In this document: positions 1-9,303 of the stretch, piece after piece
How the letters are laid out: each line of letters begins with the position of its first letter
Numbering within the stretch: position 1 is the first letter of the stretch
DNA from: Pandoraea bronchicola
Lineage (GTDB): Bacteria > Pseudomonadota > Gammaproteobacteria > Burkholderiales > Burkholderiaceae
Reading direction: 5' to 3'
Length of the DNA: 64,000 nt
Assembly (NCBI RefSeq): GCF_902459805.1
Contig: NZ_CABPST010000014.1
Location: 62,001 to 126,000 of the forward strand
Program-made: the position numbers and the translations under genes
The notes under the pieces: model-generated
Database searches by the model: none
Told to the model about the DNA's origin: nothing
The model's input: only the letters and a program-made list of their open reading frames with translations

Positions 1-672
1 GAGCGCCTGCATTTCCGTGGGGTGCTGCGTCGAGCAATAGACGTGGATGCCGTCGTTTTCCTTGGGAATCGCGTACGAGATCTGCCCTTCGAGATAGAAC
101 TGTTCCTGCCCGTTGCATTCGAACGTACCGGTCAACCGGTGCGGCGAGGCTTGCAGTGCGGCATCGGCGTCGCCACGGCGCAGGTGATACGGCGGCAGCA
201 CGCCAGCCCCGGCGGCCTTGGCGGCCTGCGGCGTGAGGATCGCAGGCAGGTCTTCGTATTCCCCCATGGCCAGCCGCGCGGCGCGACGTGCCGCGTCATG
301 CGATTCGGCCACCACGGCGAACATCGGCTGGCCGATGTACTGAACGAGGCCATCCGCGAGAATCGGGTCGTCGTGAATGACCGGACCGCAATCGTTCACA
401 CCGGGGATATCGGCCGCCGTGAGCACCGCAACCACCCCCGGCGCCCGGCGCACGGCATCGAGATCGAGCGAGAGGATGCGGGCGTGTGCCTTGGGCGATG
501 CCCCGAGGGCACAGTGCAACGTGCCTTGTACCTCGGGGATGTCGTCGGTGTAGGTGGCCTCGCCGGCCACGTGGAGTTCGGCCGACTCGTGCGGACGCGA
601 GCGGCCAACCTGGGCACCGGACGCCATGGCGGCACCGGTCTGCGTCATGAAGCCTTCAACTTGCGTGTTCAT
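1..672 (-). CDS. xdhB: Xanthine dehydrogenase molybdopterin-binding subunit XdhB (partial, N-terminal part)
   Basis: This is the molybdenum-cofactor subunit of the two-subunit bacterial xanthine dehydrogenase, which oxidises hypoxanthine and xanthine to urate in the cytoplasm. Only the first 224 codons are in the window; the family is usually near 780 residues, so the catalytic C-terminal part lies beyond position 1. The protein begins MNTQVEGFMT and carries the typical GEATYTDDIP segment of the aldehyde/xanthine dehydrogenase a/b-hammerhead domain around residues 38-47, then GQPMFAVVAES. The ATG lies 12 bases after the xdhA stop on the same strand, so the two genes form one transcript. An xdhC maturation gene would be expected just outside the window. 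The frame is open to the edge. Confidence 0.93.
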   Translation of the reverse strand, partial: MNTQVEGFMTQTGAAMASGAQVGRSRPHESAELHVAGEATYTDDIPEVQGTLHCALGASPKAHARILSLDLDAVRRAPGVVAVLTAADIPGVNDCGPVIHDDPILADGLVQYIGQPMFAVVAESHDAARRAARLAMGEYEDLPAILTPQAAKAAGAGVLPPYHLRRGDADAALQASPHRLTGTFECNGQEQFYLEGQISYAIPKENDGIHVYCSTQHPTEMQAL

Positions 673-684
673 GGGCAACTCCGG

Positions 685-2157
685 TCAGACGTTGGCGAAC
701 GCGTTGACTTCATGTGCCGCAAGCGGCGCATCGGTGCGCGTTTCCAGGAAAAAACGATACAGCAGATTCTGCGCGCCGGCGAGCCGGTAAGCGCTGGTCG
801 CCCGCATGTCAGAGAGCGGCTGGTAGTCGGCCGGCAATGCCGCCATCGCGGCACGCACGGTGGCGTCCGTCCACGGTTGCCCGGTCATCGCCGCTTCGAT
901 GGCGCTGCCGCGCTTGGGCGTAGCGGCCATGCCGCCGAAGGCCGCGCGTGCCGAGCGCACCGTATCGCCGTCGAGGTCGACGGCGAAGGCGGCGCATACC
1001 GCCGAGATGTCCTGATCGAAGCGCTTGGCGAGCTTGTAGGTGCGAAAGCGTTGTGCGGCGCCCGGCAGCGGCACGCGGATGCCCTGCACGAATTCGCCCG
1101 CGTCGAGCGCGTTCTTCTGATAGGCCAGGTAGAAGTCTTCGAGCGGCATGTCGCGCACGACCCCTTCGCGATGCAGCACGATGCGCGTGCCGAGCACGAT
1201 CAGCGCCGGCATCGAGTCACCGATGGGCGAGCCGTTCGCGACGTTGCCGCCAAGCGTGCCCGCGTTGCGGATCGGGAACGAAGCGAAGCGCTGACGCAGT
1301 TCGGCCAGCGCCGGATAGTGTTTGACGAGGGCATCGAAAGCATCGTTGAGCAAGGCGCCCGCACCGATATAGATGCCGTTCGGACCCTCGGAGATCTCAC
1401 GCAGTTCCGGCACCTGTCCGATATAGATCAGATGCTTCAGTTCGCGGAATTGCTTGGTGACCCACAGACCGACGTCGGTACTGCCAGCGAGAATGCGAGC
1501 GTCCGGGTAGGCGGCGCGCAGGCGGCCGAGTTCGGCCAGCGTGCGCGGCGCATGGAAGACGTGGTCGTCGTGCTCGTACGACAGGGTGCCGCCACGCTGC
1601 AATGCCTGAAGCTGCGTCGCCAGCGCGTCACGGTCGAATTCGTGGCGCGGCAGGTCGAACATCTTCTGGGCGGCATCGACGATCGGACGATAGCCCGTGC
1701 AACGGCACAGGTTGCCGGAGAGCACGTCGTCGATCTCACGGCGGCTCGGGCAGCCGGCATTGGCCGGACGATTCAGATACATGGCCCACAGCGACATCAC
1801 GAAGCCCGGCGTGCAGAAGCCGCACTGCGAGGCGTGGCAGTCAACCAGCGCCTGCTGCACCGGATGCAGGGTGCCGTCCGCGGCGCGCAGGTCTTCCACC
1901 GTGAACAGGGCTTTGCCGTCGAGCGTAGGCAGGAACTGGATGCAGGCATTGACCGCCCGCAGCGCCACGTTGCCATCGTCGGCCAGCTCGCCGATCACGA
2001 CCGTACAGGCACCGCAATCGCCCTCGGCGCACCCTTCCTTGGTGCCGGTGCAGTGCAGGGCTTCGCGCGTGTACTGAAGCACGGTGCGGGTCGTGGCTTC
2101 GCCAGTGACCTCATGCACCTTGCCGCGGTAATAGAAGCGGATGGCTTGTGTCTCCAT
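685..2157 (-). CDS. xdhA: Xanthine dehydrogenase small subunit XdhA (2Fe-2S and FAD)
   Basis: This is the electron-transfer subunit of xanthine dehydrogenase, 490 residues from the ATG that starts METQAIRFYY. The first 2Fe-2S cluster ligands are Cys43, Cys48, Cys51 and Cys72. The second cluster has CGFC near 112-115 and CRC at 151-153. An FAD-binding domain follows (ARILAGSTDVGLW), then a CO-dehydrogenase-type flavoprotein C-terminal domain. The open frame extends upstream to 2304, but those codons give an unrelated low-quality leader, and the family starts at this Met. It is transcribed with xdhB and diverges from a LysR gene starting at 2365, the obvious candidate regulator. Confidence 0.95.
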   Translation of the reverse strand: METQAIRFYYRGKVHEVTGEATTRTVLQYTREALHCTGTKEGCAEGDCGACTVVIGELADDGNVALRAVNACIQFLPTLDGKALFTVEDLRAADGTLHPVQQALVDCHASQCGFCTPGFVMSLWAMYLNRPANAGCPSRREIDDVLSGNLCRCTGYRPIVDAAQKMFDLPRHEFDRDALATQLQALQRGGTLSYEHDDHVFHAPRTLAELGRLRAAYPDARILAGSTDVGLWVTKQFRELKHLIYIGQVPELREISEGPNGIYIGAGALLNDAFDALVKHYPALAELRQRFASFPIRNAGTLGGNVANGSPIGDSMPALIVLGTRIVLHREGVVRDMPLEDFYLAYQKNALDAGEFVQGIRVPLPGAAQRFRTYKLAKRFDQDISAVCAAFAVDLDGDTVRSARAAFGGMAATPKRGSAIEAAMTGQPWTDATVRAAMAALPADYQPLSDMRATSAYRLAGAQNLLYRFFLETRTDAPLAAHEVNAFANV

Positions 2158-2364
2158 GGTTCTCAGTGTAGTGCAGTGGGATTGCAGACGCGCCGGGACA
2201 TGGCCGGCGTGGGGATGAGCCGAAGATAGCACCGGCGGGAGAGGTAAATATTTCGCGGTCATGATGATGCCTATTCGGTCGCCCCGATGACCCGGCATTG
2301 TCATAAACTATGGCTCAACCCGCCGTCATCCGGCGTTCAACAAGCCTCCAGAGCGTCCCTGCCC

Positions 2365-3330
2365 ATGCAAAGACCCCGCGAACAGATCGACGCTTACCTG
2401 CTGCGGGTACTTCATACGCTGCTGACCGAACAAAGCGTTTCGCGCGCTGCGCTCAAGCTCGGCCAGTCGCAGCCGGCCATCAGCAACTCGCTGCGCCGCC
2501 TGCGCGAGATCACCGGCGACGCCATTCTGGTGCGTGGCAAGAGCGGTATGGTGGCCACCGAGCGCGGCCGGGAATTGCTGGGGTATGCGACCGATGCGCT
2601 CGCCGCCATCGAACGCATTACCCATCCCACCACGGAATTCGCGCCGCAGACCACCACGCGGGCGTTCCGTCTCGGGGCTCCCGACTATCTCGACGCCGTC
2701 TTTCTGCCGAATATCGCCGAAGTGCTGCGCCGCGATGCGCCCTCGGCGCGGTTGCATGTTCAGCCGATCAACGCAGGTTTCGACTATGCGGGCGCGCTGG
2801 AAAACGGCTCGCTCGACGTGGTGATCGGCAACTGGCTGGAACCGCCGCCGCAACTGCACATGTCGCGGCTGTTCGACGACGAAGTGGTCTGCATGCTGGG
2901 CGCACAGCATCCGCTCGCGAACAAGGGCATCTCGCTCAAGCACTATCTGGAATTGCCACATCTGGCGCCCACGCCTTACGTGGCGGAGCGTCAGAGTTTC
3001 ATCGACGGATGTCTGGCGGAGCAGGGCCTGCGTCGCAATATCCAAATGACGATGCCGTACTTCGGACTCGTACCGTATGTGCTGATGCGCACCGATCTGG
3101 TGTTTACGACAGGGCGGCAGTTCGCACAGCATTACGCGCGCTATCTGCCGATTCGTGTGCTGCCGTCGCCCTTTGCTTTCCCGCCGATGCGCTTCTATCA
3201 GCTATGGCACGAGCGCACGCATGCGGCACCGGAGGTGACGTGGTTGCGACGGCGAGTGGCGGAAGTGGCGACGGAACTGGATGCCGCGAACGGCGGCGGG
3301 GCGGAAGCGCCTGTCCCGGCGCGGCCCTGA
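2365..3330 (+). CDS. LysR-family transcriptional regulator, divergent from xdhAB
   Basis: A 321-residue LysR-type regulator. The N-terminal winged helix-turn-helix is visible (SVSRAALKLGQSQPAISNSL at about residues 24-43), followed by the LysR substrate-binding domain in which the effector is sensed. The frame is open from 2287, but the ATG at 2365 (MQRPREQIDAYLL) gives the usual short lead into the helix-turn-helix. It faces away from xdhA across about 207 bp, the classic layout for a LysR regulator controlling its neighbour. Purine or urate sensing is inferred from position only. The conserved CxxxGxxHPLA-type segment reads CMLGAQHPLANKG. Confidence 0.88.
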   Translation: MQRPREQIDAYLLRVLHTLLTEQSVSRAALKLGQSQPAISNSLRRLREITGDAILVRGKSGMVATERGRELLGYATDALAAIERITHPTTEFAPQTTTRAFRLGAPDYLDAVFLPNIAEVLRRDAPSARLHVQPINAGFDYAGALENGSLDVVIGNWLEPPPQLHMSRLFDDEVVCMLGAQHPLANKGISLKHYLELPHLAPTPYVAERQSFIDGCLAEQGLRRNIQMTMPYFGLVPYVLMRTDLVFTTGRQFAQHYARYLPIRVLPSPFAFPPMRFYQLWHERTHAAPEVTWLRRRVAEVATELDAANGGGAEAPVPARP

Positions 3331-3385
3331 AAGCACGTAGACGGGGCGGGCGGTGAAGCGCGCTGCGGGAGCGGCGCGAAGCGGT

Positions 3386-3410
3386 GGCCGTCGCCTTGAG
3401 GCAGACGGCC
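3386..3410. terminator. Hairpin between convergent lysR and dsbB
   Basis: GGCCGTC (3386-3392) pairs with GACGGCC (3404-3410). The inner GCCT and AGGC extend the stem to about 11 pairs around a two-base loop, with one unpaired A. It lies in the gap between convergent genes, where a bidirectional terminator would sit. It has no T-tract on either side, so intrinsic termination is uncertain. Confidence 0.4.
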
Positions 3411-3438
3411 GGTGAAACCGGTAACGCTCAGCGCATCC

Positions 3439-3951
3439 TTAGCGCAGCGAGATCGCGCGGCGCGGACGATGCAACGCCAGCGACAGGAAAATCACGACAA
3501 ATGCGGCGAGCGACCACATCGGCAGTGTGAGGCCGAGAATCGGCGGGTACATCGTCTGGCACATCCCCTGCACCTGGAAGACCTGCGGCAGCATGCGCGA
3601 TGTCGGCAAGGCATCGACGAACGCTTCGACCACGTCATAGCCGCAGCTCACCATCGGATTGGCTTGCACGTAAATCAGATAGCCCGACGCGGCCATGCCG
3701 CCGATCGCCGTCAACGCGGCGAGCACGCGCGCGAACTGAATGCCCGCCCAGCCGCGCGAGACTGCGCCGGCCAGACCGAAGATCGCGATCAGCACGAGCG
3801 CGTAGCGCGTCAGAATGCACAGCGGACACGGGTCTTCGTGACGCACGTACTGGAAGTACAGCGCGCCGCCCAACAGGGCGAGGCAGACCACGGTGAGCAA
3901 GAGGTACAGACGGCGTTCTCGGCGCAGGGCCGGGTCGATTTGAGCGTTCAT
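3439..3951 (-). CDS. dsbB: Disulfide bond formation protein DsbB
   Basis: DsbB is the inner-membrane quinone reductase that reoxidises periplasmic DsbA. The 170-residue protein has four predicted membrane segments. It has the first redox pair in CPLC (about residues 42-45) after the first helix. The second periplasmic cysteine pair is formed by VSCGYD and QGMCQT in the large loop between helices 3 and 4. The length is normal for the family. It is a single-gene unit, convergent with the LysR gene and followed upstream by a 240-bp gap containing no clear gene. Confidence 0.95.
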   Translation of the reverse strand: MNAQIDPALRRERRLYLLLTVVCLALLGGALYFQYVRHEDPCPLCILTRYALVLIAIFGLAGAVSRGWAGIQFARVLAALTAIGGMAASGYLIYVQANPMVSCGYDVVEAFVDALPTSRMLPQVFQVQGMCQTMYPPILGLTLPMWSLAAFVVIFLSLALHRPRRAISLR

Positions 3952-4193
3952 TTCACTTCGGGCGGTGGGCCATCACGATTCCCGCAAAGCCCGTATGACG
4001 CTGGGCGGCAGGCACTTGGGCTGGCATTGTAACCCCAGCCCGATTCGTGCGTGAGTCGAAAAATCTCGGAACTTTTTGCTCGAAAATCGGACGCCACGCA
4101 CCCGGTGTGGCAAACATCAGACCGGCGTTTGGCAAGGGAGCGCAGGCGGTGCTGCCGCCCGCGCGTGAGAGGGTAACGCCCAAGCGCGCGGCA

Positions 4194-5579
4194 TCAACCG
4201 CCCAGACCCGCCGAGTGCAGGGCGTGTTCGATGGCGCGTCCGACCGGGAAGAGGCGGGCGTCGTCGCCCGCCGCCGCGCTGACCATCAGGCCGATCGGCG
4301 CTTCTCCCCGGGCCTGACATGGCAGCGAAAACGCGCAGCCGTCGATCATGTTGATGGCCGTAGGGTTGCGCAGCACTAGCGCGTTGGTCGCCGTGAAGGT
4401 GTCGTCGCTCGCCTCGAGCGGCGCGATGGCTGGCGGTGCGAGCGGCACGGTCGGGCACAGGACGGCGTCGAAACTTTGCCAGATGGGATTCGCTGCGGCG
4501 ATGAGGCCGGCGCGGGCGTTGAGCAGGTCGATGTAATCGGCGGCGCTGGCCGGCTCGCCCTTACGGATGCGCACCAGCACGCGCGGATCGTAATCTTGCG
4601 CGCGCTCGGCGAGCAGCTTGCGATGCCACGCATAAGCCTCGATCGGCGAAAAGCCGAAGCGGTTCATCGCGGGCAGGCCGTCGAACGGCGTGAACTTGAA
4701 TTCCACCAGCGTTGCGCCGGCCCTGGCGAGCGCCGCAAGGGCGCGCTCGTAGATGGCGATGGCGGCGGGCTCCGCGTTGTCCAGCACGTAGTTCGTCAAG
4801 ACACCCAAGCGCATACCGCGAACGTCGCGCGGTGTGACCGGGGTTTCGTCGACGGCATGACCGCTGAGGATGGCATCGACCCATGCGCAGCAGTCGACCG
4901 AGCGGCCGATGGGACCGACCGAGTCCAGCGACGTGGACAGCGGCAGCGCGCCATCGCGTGGCGTGCGTGCGGCCGTGGGTTTGAAGCCCGTCAGGCCGCA
5001 GAATGCCGACGGAATACGAATTGAGCCGCCTGTATCGGTGCCGAGTCCGACGGCCGCCATGCCATCGGCCACCGACGCGGCCGCCCCCGACGACGACCCT
5101 CCCGCAATGTGGCCGGCCTCACGCTGCCACGGCGAGCGCGGCGTGCCGTAGTGCGGATTCAGGCCCAGACCCGAGAATGCGAATTCGGTCATGTTGGTGC
5201 GACCGACGATCACAGCGCCCGCCTGCCGCAGGCGGGCCACGGCAACGGCGTCGTGCTTCGCCGCAGGCGCATCGGACAAGACTTTGGAGCCGGCGCGCGT
5301 GACTTGTCCGGCGACGTCGAACAGATCCTTGACCGACACGGGAATGCCCATCAGCGGCGACAGACGCACGCCAGCGCGACGCAGGGCGTCGAGGCCATCG
5401 GCGGCGTCGCGGGCGGCTTGCGCGTCGACTTGCGTGAAGACGACGTGGCCCTGGCCTGCGGGATCGGCGATGCGCGCTAGCGCGTGCTCGGTCAGTGCGC
5501 GGCTGGTGGTGCGCCCTGCGTCGAGCGCGGCGGCGAGGTCGGACAGGGGGCGTTGCAGATCGATGGCGTCGGTGCTCAT
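4194..5579 (-). CDS. Amidase-signature family amidase
   Basis: A 461-residue amidase-signature hydrolase, releasing ammonia from an amide. The Ser-cisSer-Lys triad is visible: Lys84 (PVSVKDLFD), the Ser run at 162-164 (AGGSSSGAA) and the nucleophile Ser186 (TDTGGSIRIP). Such sequences include GatA, AtzE-type biuret hydrolases and catabolic amidases. No gatB or gatC is adjacent, so a catabolic role is more likely. The ATG lies two bases after the stop of the GntR regulator gene (5582) on the same strand, so it is co-transcribed with that regulator and DUF2848. The physiological amide is not evident from sequence. Confidence 0.9.
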   Translation of the reverse strand: MSTDAIDLQRPLSDLAAALDAGRTTSRALTEHALARIADPAGQGHVVFTQVDAQAARDAADGLDALRRAGVRLSPLMGIPVSVKDLFDVAGQVTRAGSKVLSDAPAAKHDAVAVARLRQAGAVIVGRTNMTEFAFSGLGLNPHYGTPRSPWQREAGHIAGGSSSGAAASVADGMAAVGLGTDTGGSIRIPSAFCGLTGFKPTAARTPRDGALPLSTSLDSVGPIGRSVDCCAWVDAILSGHAVDETPVTPRDVRGMRLGVLTNYVLDNAEPAAIAIYERALAALARAGATLVEFKFTPFDGLPAMNRFGFSPIEAYAWHRKLLAERAQDYDPRVLVRIRKGEPASAADYIDLLNARAGLIAAANPIWQSFDAVLCPTVPLAPPAIAPLEASDDTFTATNALVLRNPTAINMIDGCAFSLPCQARGEAPIGLMVSAAAGDDARLFPVGRAIEHALHSAGLGG

Positions 5580-5581
5580 GT

Positions 5582-6310
5582 TCAGATCGCTTTCAGGATA
5601 TGGGTGCGGAATTCTTCGATATGACGGGCAATGGCCCGGCGGGCGCGCTCGGCATCGTGTGCGGCGAGCGCTTCGAACAGCTCGAGATGTTCTTCGTAGA
5701 CACCTTCCAGATGACTCGGCGTTGACAACGCAAGAAACCAGAAGCGCAACGAGCGCTCGTGCAGGCCGCGTAGCAACTCGGCGAGCGTCTGGTTACGCGA
5801 GGCGCGCGAGATGGCCAGATGGAAGTCGCGATCGATGCGCATCATTGCTGCGACGTCGCGCGCGGCAATGGCCTCGCGCGAACGGGTCAGCACCGCCTCG
5901 ATGGCGGCGAGGTCGTCCGGTGTGGCGGCGCGCGCGGCCAGCGCTACGCAATACGTCTCGTTGATCATGCGAACGTCGATGATCTCCAACGCATCGTTGA
6001 GCGAGACGGGTGCGACCATCGCGCCCTTGCGCGGCAGGATGACCAACAACCCCTCGAGCGCGAGCCGCTGCATCGCCTGATGCACCGGGGTACGTCCAAG
6101 CCCCGTCGATTGCATCAACTGCGCTTCGTTCAGCGTCTCGCCGGGGCGCAGACGCAGCGTGATGATGTCGTGCTTGATGGCTTCATATGCTCGCTCGGTC
6201 AGGCTGCGGCCGTCAGTGGCGGCGGGCGGATCGACGAGGGCGGTGGCGGCAACGCTGGCAGTCGCCGGCGTTGCGGAGTGATGGGGCTCGAGTGGGGTGT
6301 CGTTGGGCAT
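5582..6310 (-). CDS. GntR-family (FCD domain) transcriptional regulator
   Basis: A 242-residue regulator. The N-terminal winged helix-turn-helix covers roughly residues 40-105 (RPGETLNEAQLMQSTGLGRT) and is followed by an all-helical FCD ligand-binding domain with metal-ligand-type residues (RIDRDFHLAISRAS; later ARRAIARHIEEF). The ATG at 6310 is preferred over the longer frame to 6511, because upstream codons overlap the DUF2848 gene and resemble no GntR N-terminus. It sits between DUF2848 and the amidase in one operon, so it probably controls that operon in response to its substrate. A TGTGA/TCACA palindrome at 7048-7061 upstream of DUF2848 is a candidate operator. Confidence 0.88.
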   Translation of the reverse strand: MPNDTPLEPHHSATPATASVAATALVDPPAATDGRSLTERAYEAIKHDIITLRLRPGETLNEAQLMQSTGLGRTPVHQAMQRLALEGLLVILPRKGAMVAPVSLNDALEIIDVRMINETYCVALAARAATPDDLAAIEAVLTRSREAIAARDVAAMMRIDRDFHLAISRASRNQTLAELLRGLHERSLRFWFLALSTPSHLEGVYEEHLELFEALAAHDAERARRAIARHIEEFRTHILKAI

Positions 6311-6324
6311 CGGGTCGGGCGGAA

Positions 6325-7011
6325 TCAGTCGGCGATGGCCAGCGCCTGCGTGGCGTAGCGATGCCGGATCGTGCGGCCGAGGACCGGGTCGTGCAGCTCG
6401 ATCTCGAACTGCTCGCCGCCAGCCACGCCGCCAATGGCAGCGAGTGTGCCACAGAACATCGCGGCGCCCGCCGGCAGGCCGTCCGGCCCCAGTTTCGCCA
6501 TCAGCTCCCAAGGCGAGAGCAGACCGGCCACGGTGCCTTCCTGATACAGGCGGCGCTCACCCTGGTGCGTCACCCACGAGCGCAGCATCAACTGGTCCCA
6601 ATGGGCAGCGACATCGGCAAAGCGCCAGGCATCGCGAGCCACCGGCTTCGCGCAAACCTGCTTCGAGACGGTCACGCCGTAGGCTTCGACTTCGCGGTCG
6701 GTGTGGTCCGAGCCCACGCTCACGAGCAGATCGTCGCCATGGCGCACGAGCACGCATTCGGCTTCGCCGCTGCTGGTTTGGCCGACGACGTCAATGGCGT
6801 CGTCCTGAGCCAGCAACGCGGGAGCGAGGCGGTAGAAGCACGGCGTACTCGACGGGCGGCGCACGCCCAGCGCGGCCAGCTCGGCAATGTGGTGCTCGAC
6901 CGCGTCGCGATCGCGTCCGGCCCATCCGGCGATGATCAGCGTGTCGATGGGCGCATCGACATTCGTATTGGCGCCGTCACCGGACACCCTGAAGGACAGA
7001 CGGGAACGCAT
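6325..7011 (-). CDS. DUF2848 family protein (possible fumarylacetoacetate-hydrolase-like fold)
   Basis: A 228-residue cytoplasmic protein recognised as DUF2848, a family without assigned chemistry. Visible features include GSDHTDREVE near residue 100 and a C-terminal stretch (MFCGTLAAIGG, then FEIELHDPVLGRTIRH). These recall the metal-binding and C-terminal strands of fumarylacetoacetate hydrolase-like enzymes; that resemblance is my inference. It is the first gene of an operon with a GntR regulator (start 15 bases after this stop) and an amidase. This suggests it acts before or after the amidase on the same acyl compound. The start ATG gives MRSRLSFRVSG. Confidence 0.8.
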   Translation of the reverse strand: MRSRLSFRVSGDGANTNVDAPIDTLIIAGWAGRDRDAVEHHIAELAALGVRRPSSTPCFYRLAPALLAQDDAIDVVGQTSSGEAECVLVRHGDDLLVSVGSDHTDREVEAYGVTVSKQVCAKPVARDAWRFADVAAHWDQLMLRSWVTHQGERRLYQEGTVAGLLSPWELMAKLGPDGLPAGAAMFCGTLAAIGGVAGGEQFEIELHDPVLGRTIRHRYATQALAIAD

Positions 7012-7469
7012 ACCTTGGCAACTCCTGTGAAATTCTGTTGATATTTGTGTGATATTTCACATGGCGACGAGACAAAAAGCAAGAAGAAAAATTTCGTCGA
7101 GAGTGACAAAAAACGGGAATTTTTTATGAAAAGCCCCGTCAATCTTGGGTTGCGCGCGTGTTCGCCCATCGCGTATATTGATTCGGCGCCAGTTTCTGGC
7201 CGGGAGTTCGTCGGGGATTGCCGATCCGGCCAATGCGCCGGAGCCCTTCAGGGGATGCGCAAACCGGCAGCCCGGCAGCAGATTCGCCAAGGGCGACCGG
7301 GCGAACGAACGCAACGTCTATCAAGCCGGCAGCACACGGCCGGCTTCCCACCTTCATCAAGCATCACGTCCTGCATTACCGCTGCGGCCCGACAGGGGCG
7401 CGGCGCGTGACTGGCGTGGAGTCAAGAACAGCAATATCGGCGTAATACGCCGCGGGGAGAACGTATCGG
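7012..7469. other. Intergenic region between DUF2848 and the antiporter gene
   Basis: 458 bases with no supported gene. The left part (7020-7140) is AT-rich and holds inverted repeats that are candidate operators for the DUF2848 operon. The right part is a long leader for the antiporter gene. I see no clear riboswitch or small gene. Confidence 0.6.
7026..7061. promoter_or_regulatory. Inverted repeats upstream of the DUF2848-GntR-amidase operon
   Basis: TGTGAAAT at 7026-7033 is repeated inverted as ATTTCACA at 7054-7061. Nested within is TGTGA-TATT-TCACA at 7048-7061. The block lies 15-50 bases upstream of the DUF2848 start codon, in the promoter. It could be the site of the GntR regulator encoded by the second gene; binding is inferred. 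Confidence 0.5.
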
Positions 7470-9257
7470 ATGCATCACGCCATCGACTTCATTCAGGATC
7501 TGGCCGTCATCATGCTGTTGGCAGGCATCGTGACGGTCATCTTCAACCGGTTCCGGCAGCCGGTCGTACTCGGCTATATCGTGGCGGGTGTGATCATCGG
7601 CCCGTATACGCCGCCGTTCGCATTGATACACGACGAGAAGACCATCGGCATCCTGGCCGAACTCGGTGTTGTGTTCCTGATGTTCTCGCTGGGGCTGGAG
7701 TTCAGTTTGCGCAAGCTCGCACGGGTTGGCGTGACCGCATTCGTGGCGGCGATCACCGAAATCGTGCTGATGCTCTGGCTGGGCTACGAGATCGGCCGCT
7801 TCTTCGGCTGGAAGGCGATGGACTCGATCTTTCTCGGCGCGATGCTCGCCGTCTCGTCGACCACCATCATCGTCAAGGCGCTCGACGAACTCGGCATGAA
7901 GCGCGAGCGTTTCGCACAGCTCATTTTCGGCGTGCTGATCGTGGAAGACGTGCTCGCCATCGGCATGATCGCGTTGCTCTCGGGCATTGCCATCAGCGGT
8001 TCGGTCGATGCCGGTGAAGCCACCTTTACGCTGGGCAAGCTGCTGCTGTTCATGGTGGTATCGCTCGTCGTGGGCATTCTGCTTGTGCCGCGCATTCTCG
8101 GCTACGTGGCGAAATTCAAGAGCGACGAGATGCTGCTGATCGTCGTGCTGGGGCTGTGTTTCGGCTTCTGCCTGCTGGTCATTCAGATGGGTTACAGCGT
8201 GGCGCTCGGCGCGTTCCTGATCGGCGCCATCATGGCCGAGGCGCGTGAGCTGCACACGATCGAGCGGTTGGTTGCGCCGCTGCGCGACATGTTCAGTGCG
8301 GTGTTCTTCGTCACCATTGGTCTGTTGCTCGATCCGCATGTCCTCGTCACCTACGTCTGGCCGATTCTGGTCATCACGCTGGCTGTGGTGATCGGCAAGA
8401 TCGTGTCGTGCGGTCTGGGCGCATACCTCTCAGGTCAGGACGGCCGTACGTCGATGCGCGTGGGTATGGGGCTGTCGCAGATCGGTGAGTTCTCGTTCAT
8501 CATTGCGTCGCTCGGGCTTTCGCTCAAGGTGACGAGTGACTTCCTTTACCCGATTGCGGTGGCCGTGTCGGTTATCACAACGCTGCTCACGCCGTACCTG
8601 ATCAAGAGCGCCGATCCGGTCACGGGCTGGCTTGGCCGCGCGATGCCGGGACGCCTGTCCTACGTGCTGGGGCAGTACACACAGTGGCTGCAAAGCATTC
8701 AACTCTCGGGCGATAGCGCGACGCTCGTCACCATCGTGCGACGCATCGTGGTGAGTGTTGCGATCAATCTGGCGCTGGTCGTCACGATTTTCCTCGGTGG
8801 CGCGTTCTTCTACCGGCGGCTGGCCGACCTGATGTCGCCATGGGTGCGCGACCCAAGCCTGCAAAGTGCCGTGGTCTGGGGCGGCGCGCTCGTGTTGTCG
8901 CTGCCGTTCCTGATCGCGGTGTATCGCAAGCTCAAGTCGCTCTCATTGTTGCTCGTGGAACTATCGGTGCCACCGAGCCTGACGGGCCGTTATACGCTTC
9001 AGGTGCGTCGCGTGGTGGCCGAGATCCTGCCAATTGCGGCGATGGTCGGGGTGATCCTGCTGGTCGCGGCACTGTCGGCGAGCATTCTGCCGTCGACAGA
9101 AATGATCGCGTTGATCGTCGCGGGCACGGTCGTGTTGGCGATCGTCATGCGAAGCTGGTTCGTGCGCATGCACGCCAAGCTCCAGATCGCGCTCAAGGAG
9201 ACGCTCGAGCATCAGCCCGACGGCGACCAGCACGGCGGCGGTCCGTCGTCGCATTGA
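7470..9257 (+). CDS. Cation:proton antiporter, CPA2/KefB-like, without TrkA domain
   Basis: A 595-residue integral membrane protein with about a dozen hydrophobic helices in the first 400 residues, typical of the monovalent cation:proton antiporter-2 family (KefB/KefC/YbaL). Characteristic stretches are GYIVAGVIIGPYTPP near residue 33 and LGVVFLMFSLGLEFS near 66. Others are AVSSTTIIVKALDELG near 130 and FVTIGLLLDP near 281. The C-terminal third adds further membrane segments and a short soluble tail rather than the TrkA-N domain of KefB, so nucleotide or glutathione gating is not expected. It probably exchanges K+ or Na+ for protons. It is a single gene with its own terminator at 9304-9342. 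Confidence 0.85.
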   Translation: MHHAIDFIQDLAVIMLLAGIVTVIFNRFRQPVVLGYIVAGVIIGPYTPPFALIHDEKTIGILAELGVVFLMFSLGLEFSLRKLARVGVTAFVAAITEIVLMLWLGYEIGRFFGWKAMDSIFLGAMLAVSSTTIIVKALDELGMKRERFAQLIFGVLIVEDVLAIGMIALLSGIAISGSVDAGEATFTLGKLLLFMVVSLVVGILLVPRILGYVAKFKSDEMLLIVVLGLCFGFCLLVIQMGYSVALGAFLIGAIMAEARELHTIERLVAPLRDMFSAVFFVTIGLLLDPHVLVTYVWPILVITLAVVIGKIVSCGLGAYLSGQDGRTSMRVGMGLSQIGEFSFIIASLGLSLKVTSDFLYPIAVAVSVITTLLTPYLIKSADPVTGWLGRAMPGRLSYVLGQYTQWLQSIQLSGDSATLVTIVRRIVVSVAINLALVVTIFLGGAFFYRRLADLMSPWVRDPSLQSAVVWGGALVLSLPFLIAVYRKLKSLSLLLVELSVPPSLTGRYTLQVRRVVAEILPIAAMVGVILLVAALSASILPSTEMIALIVAGTVVLAIVMRSWFVRMHAKLQIALKETLEHQPDGDQHGGGPSSH

Positions 9258-9303
9258 TCGGGGCTTGCCTGCGCCGCGATAGCTTGCCGGGTGCGAGGCA
9301 ACG

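Noticed and set aside
22-2229. Very long plus-strand open frame (735 codons)
   Set aside because: It is antisense to xdhA and xdhB, whose iron-sulfur and FAD motifs prove the minus strand. High-GC third positions create such shadows.
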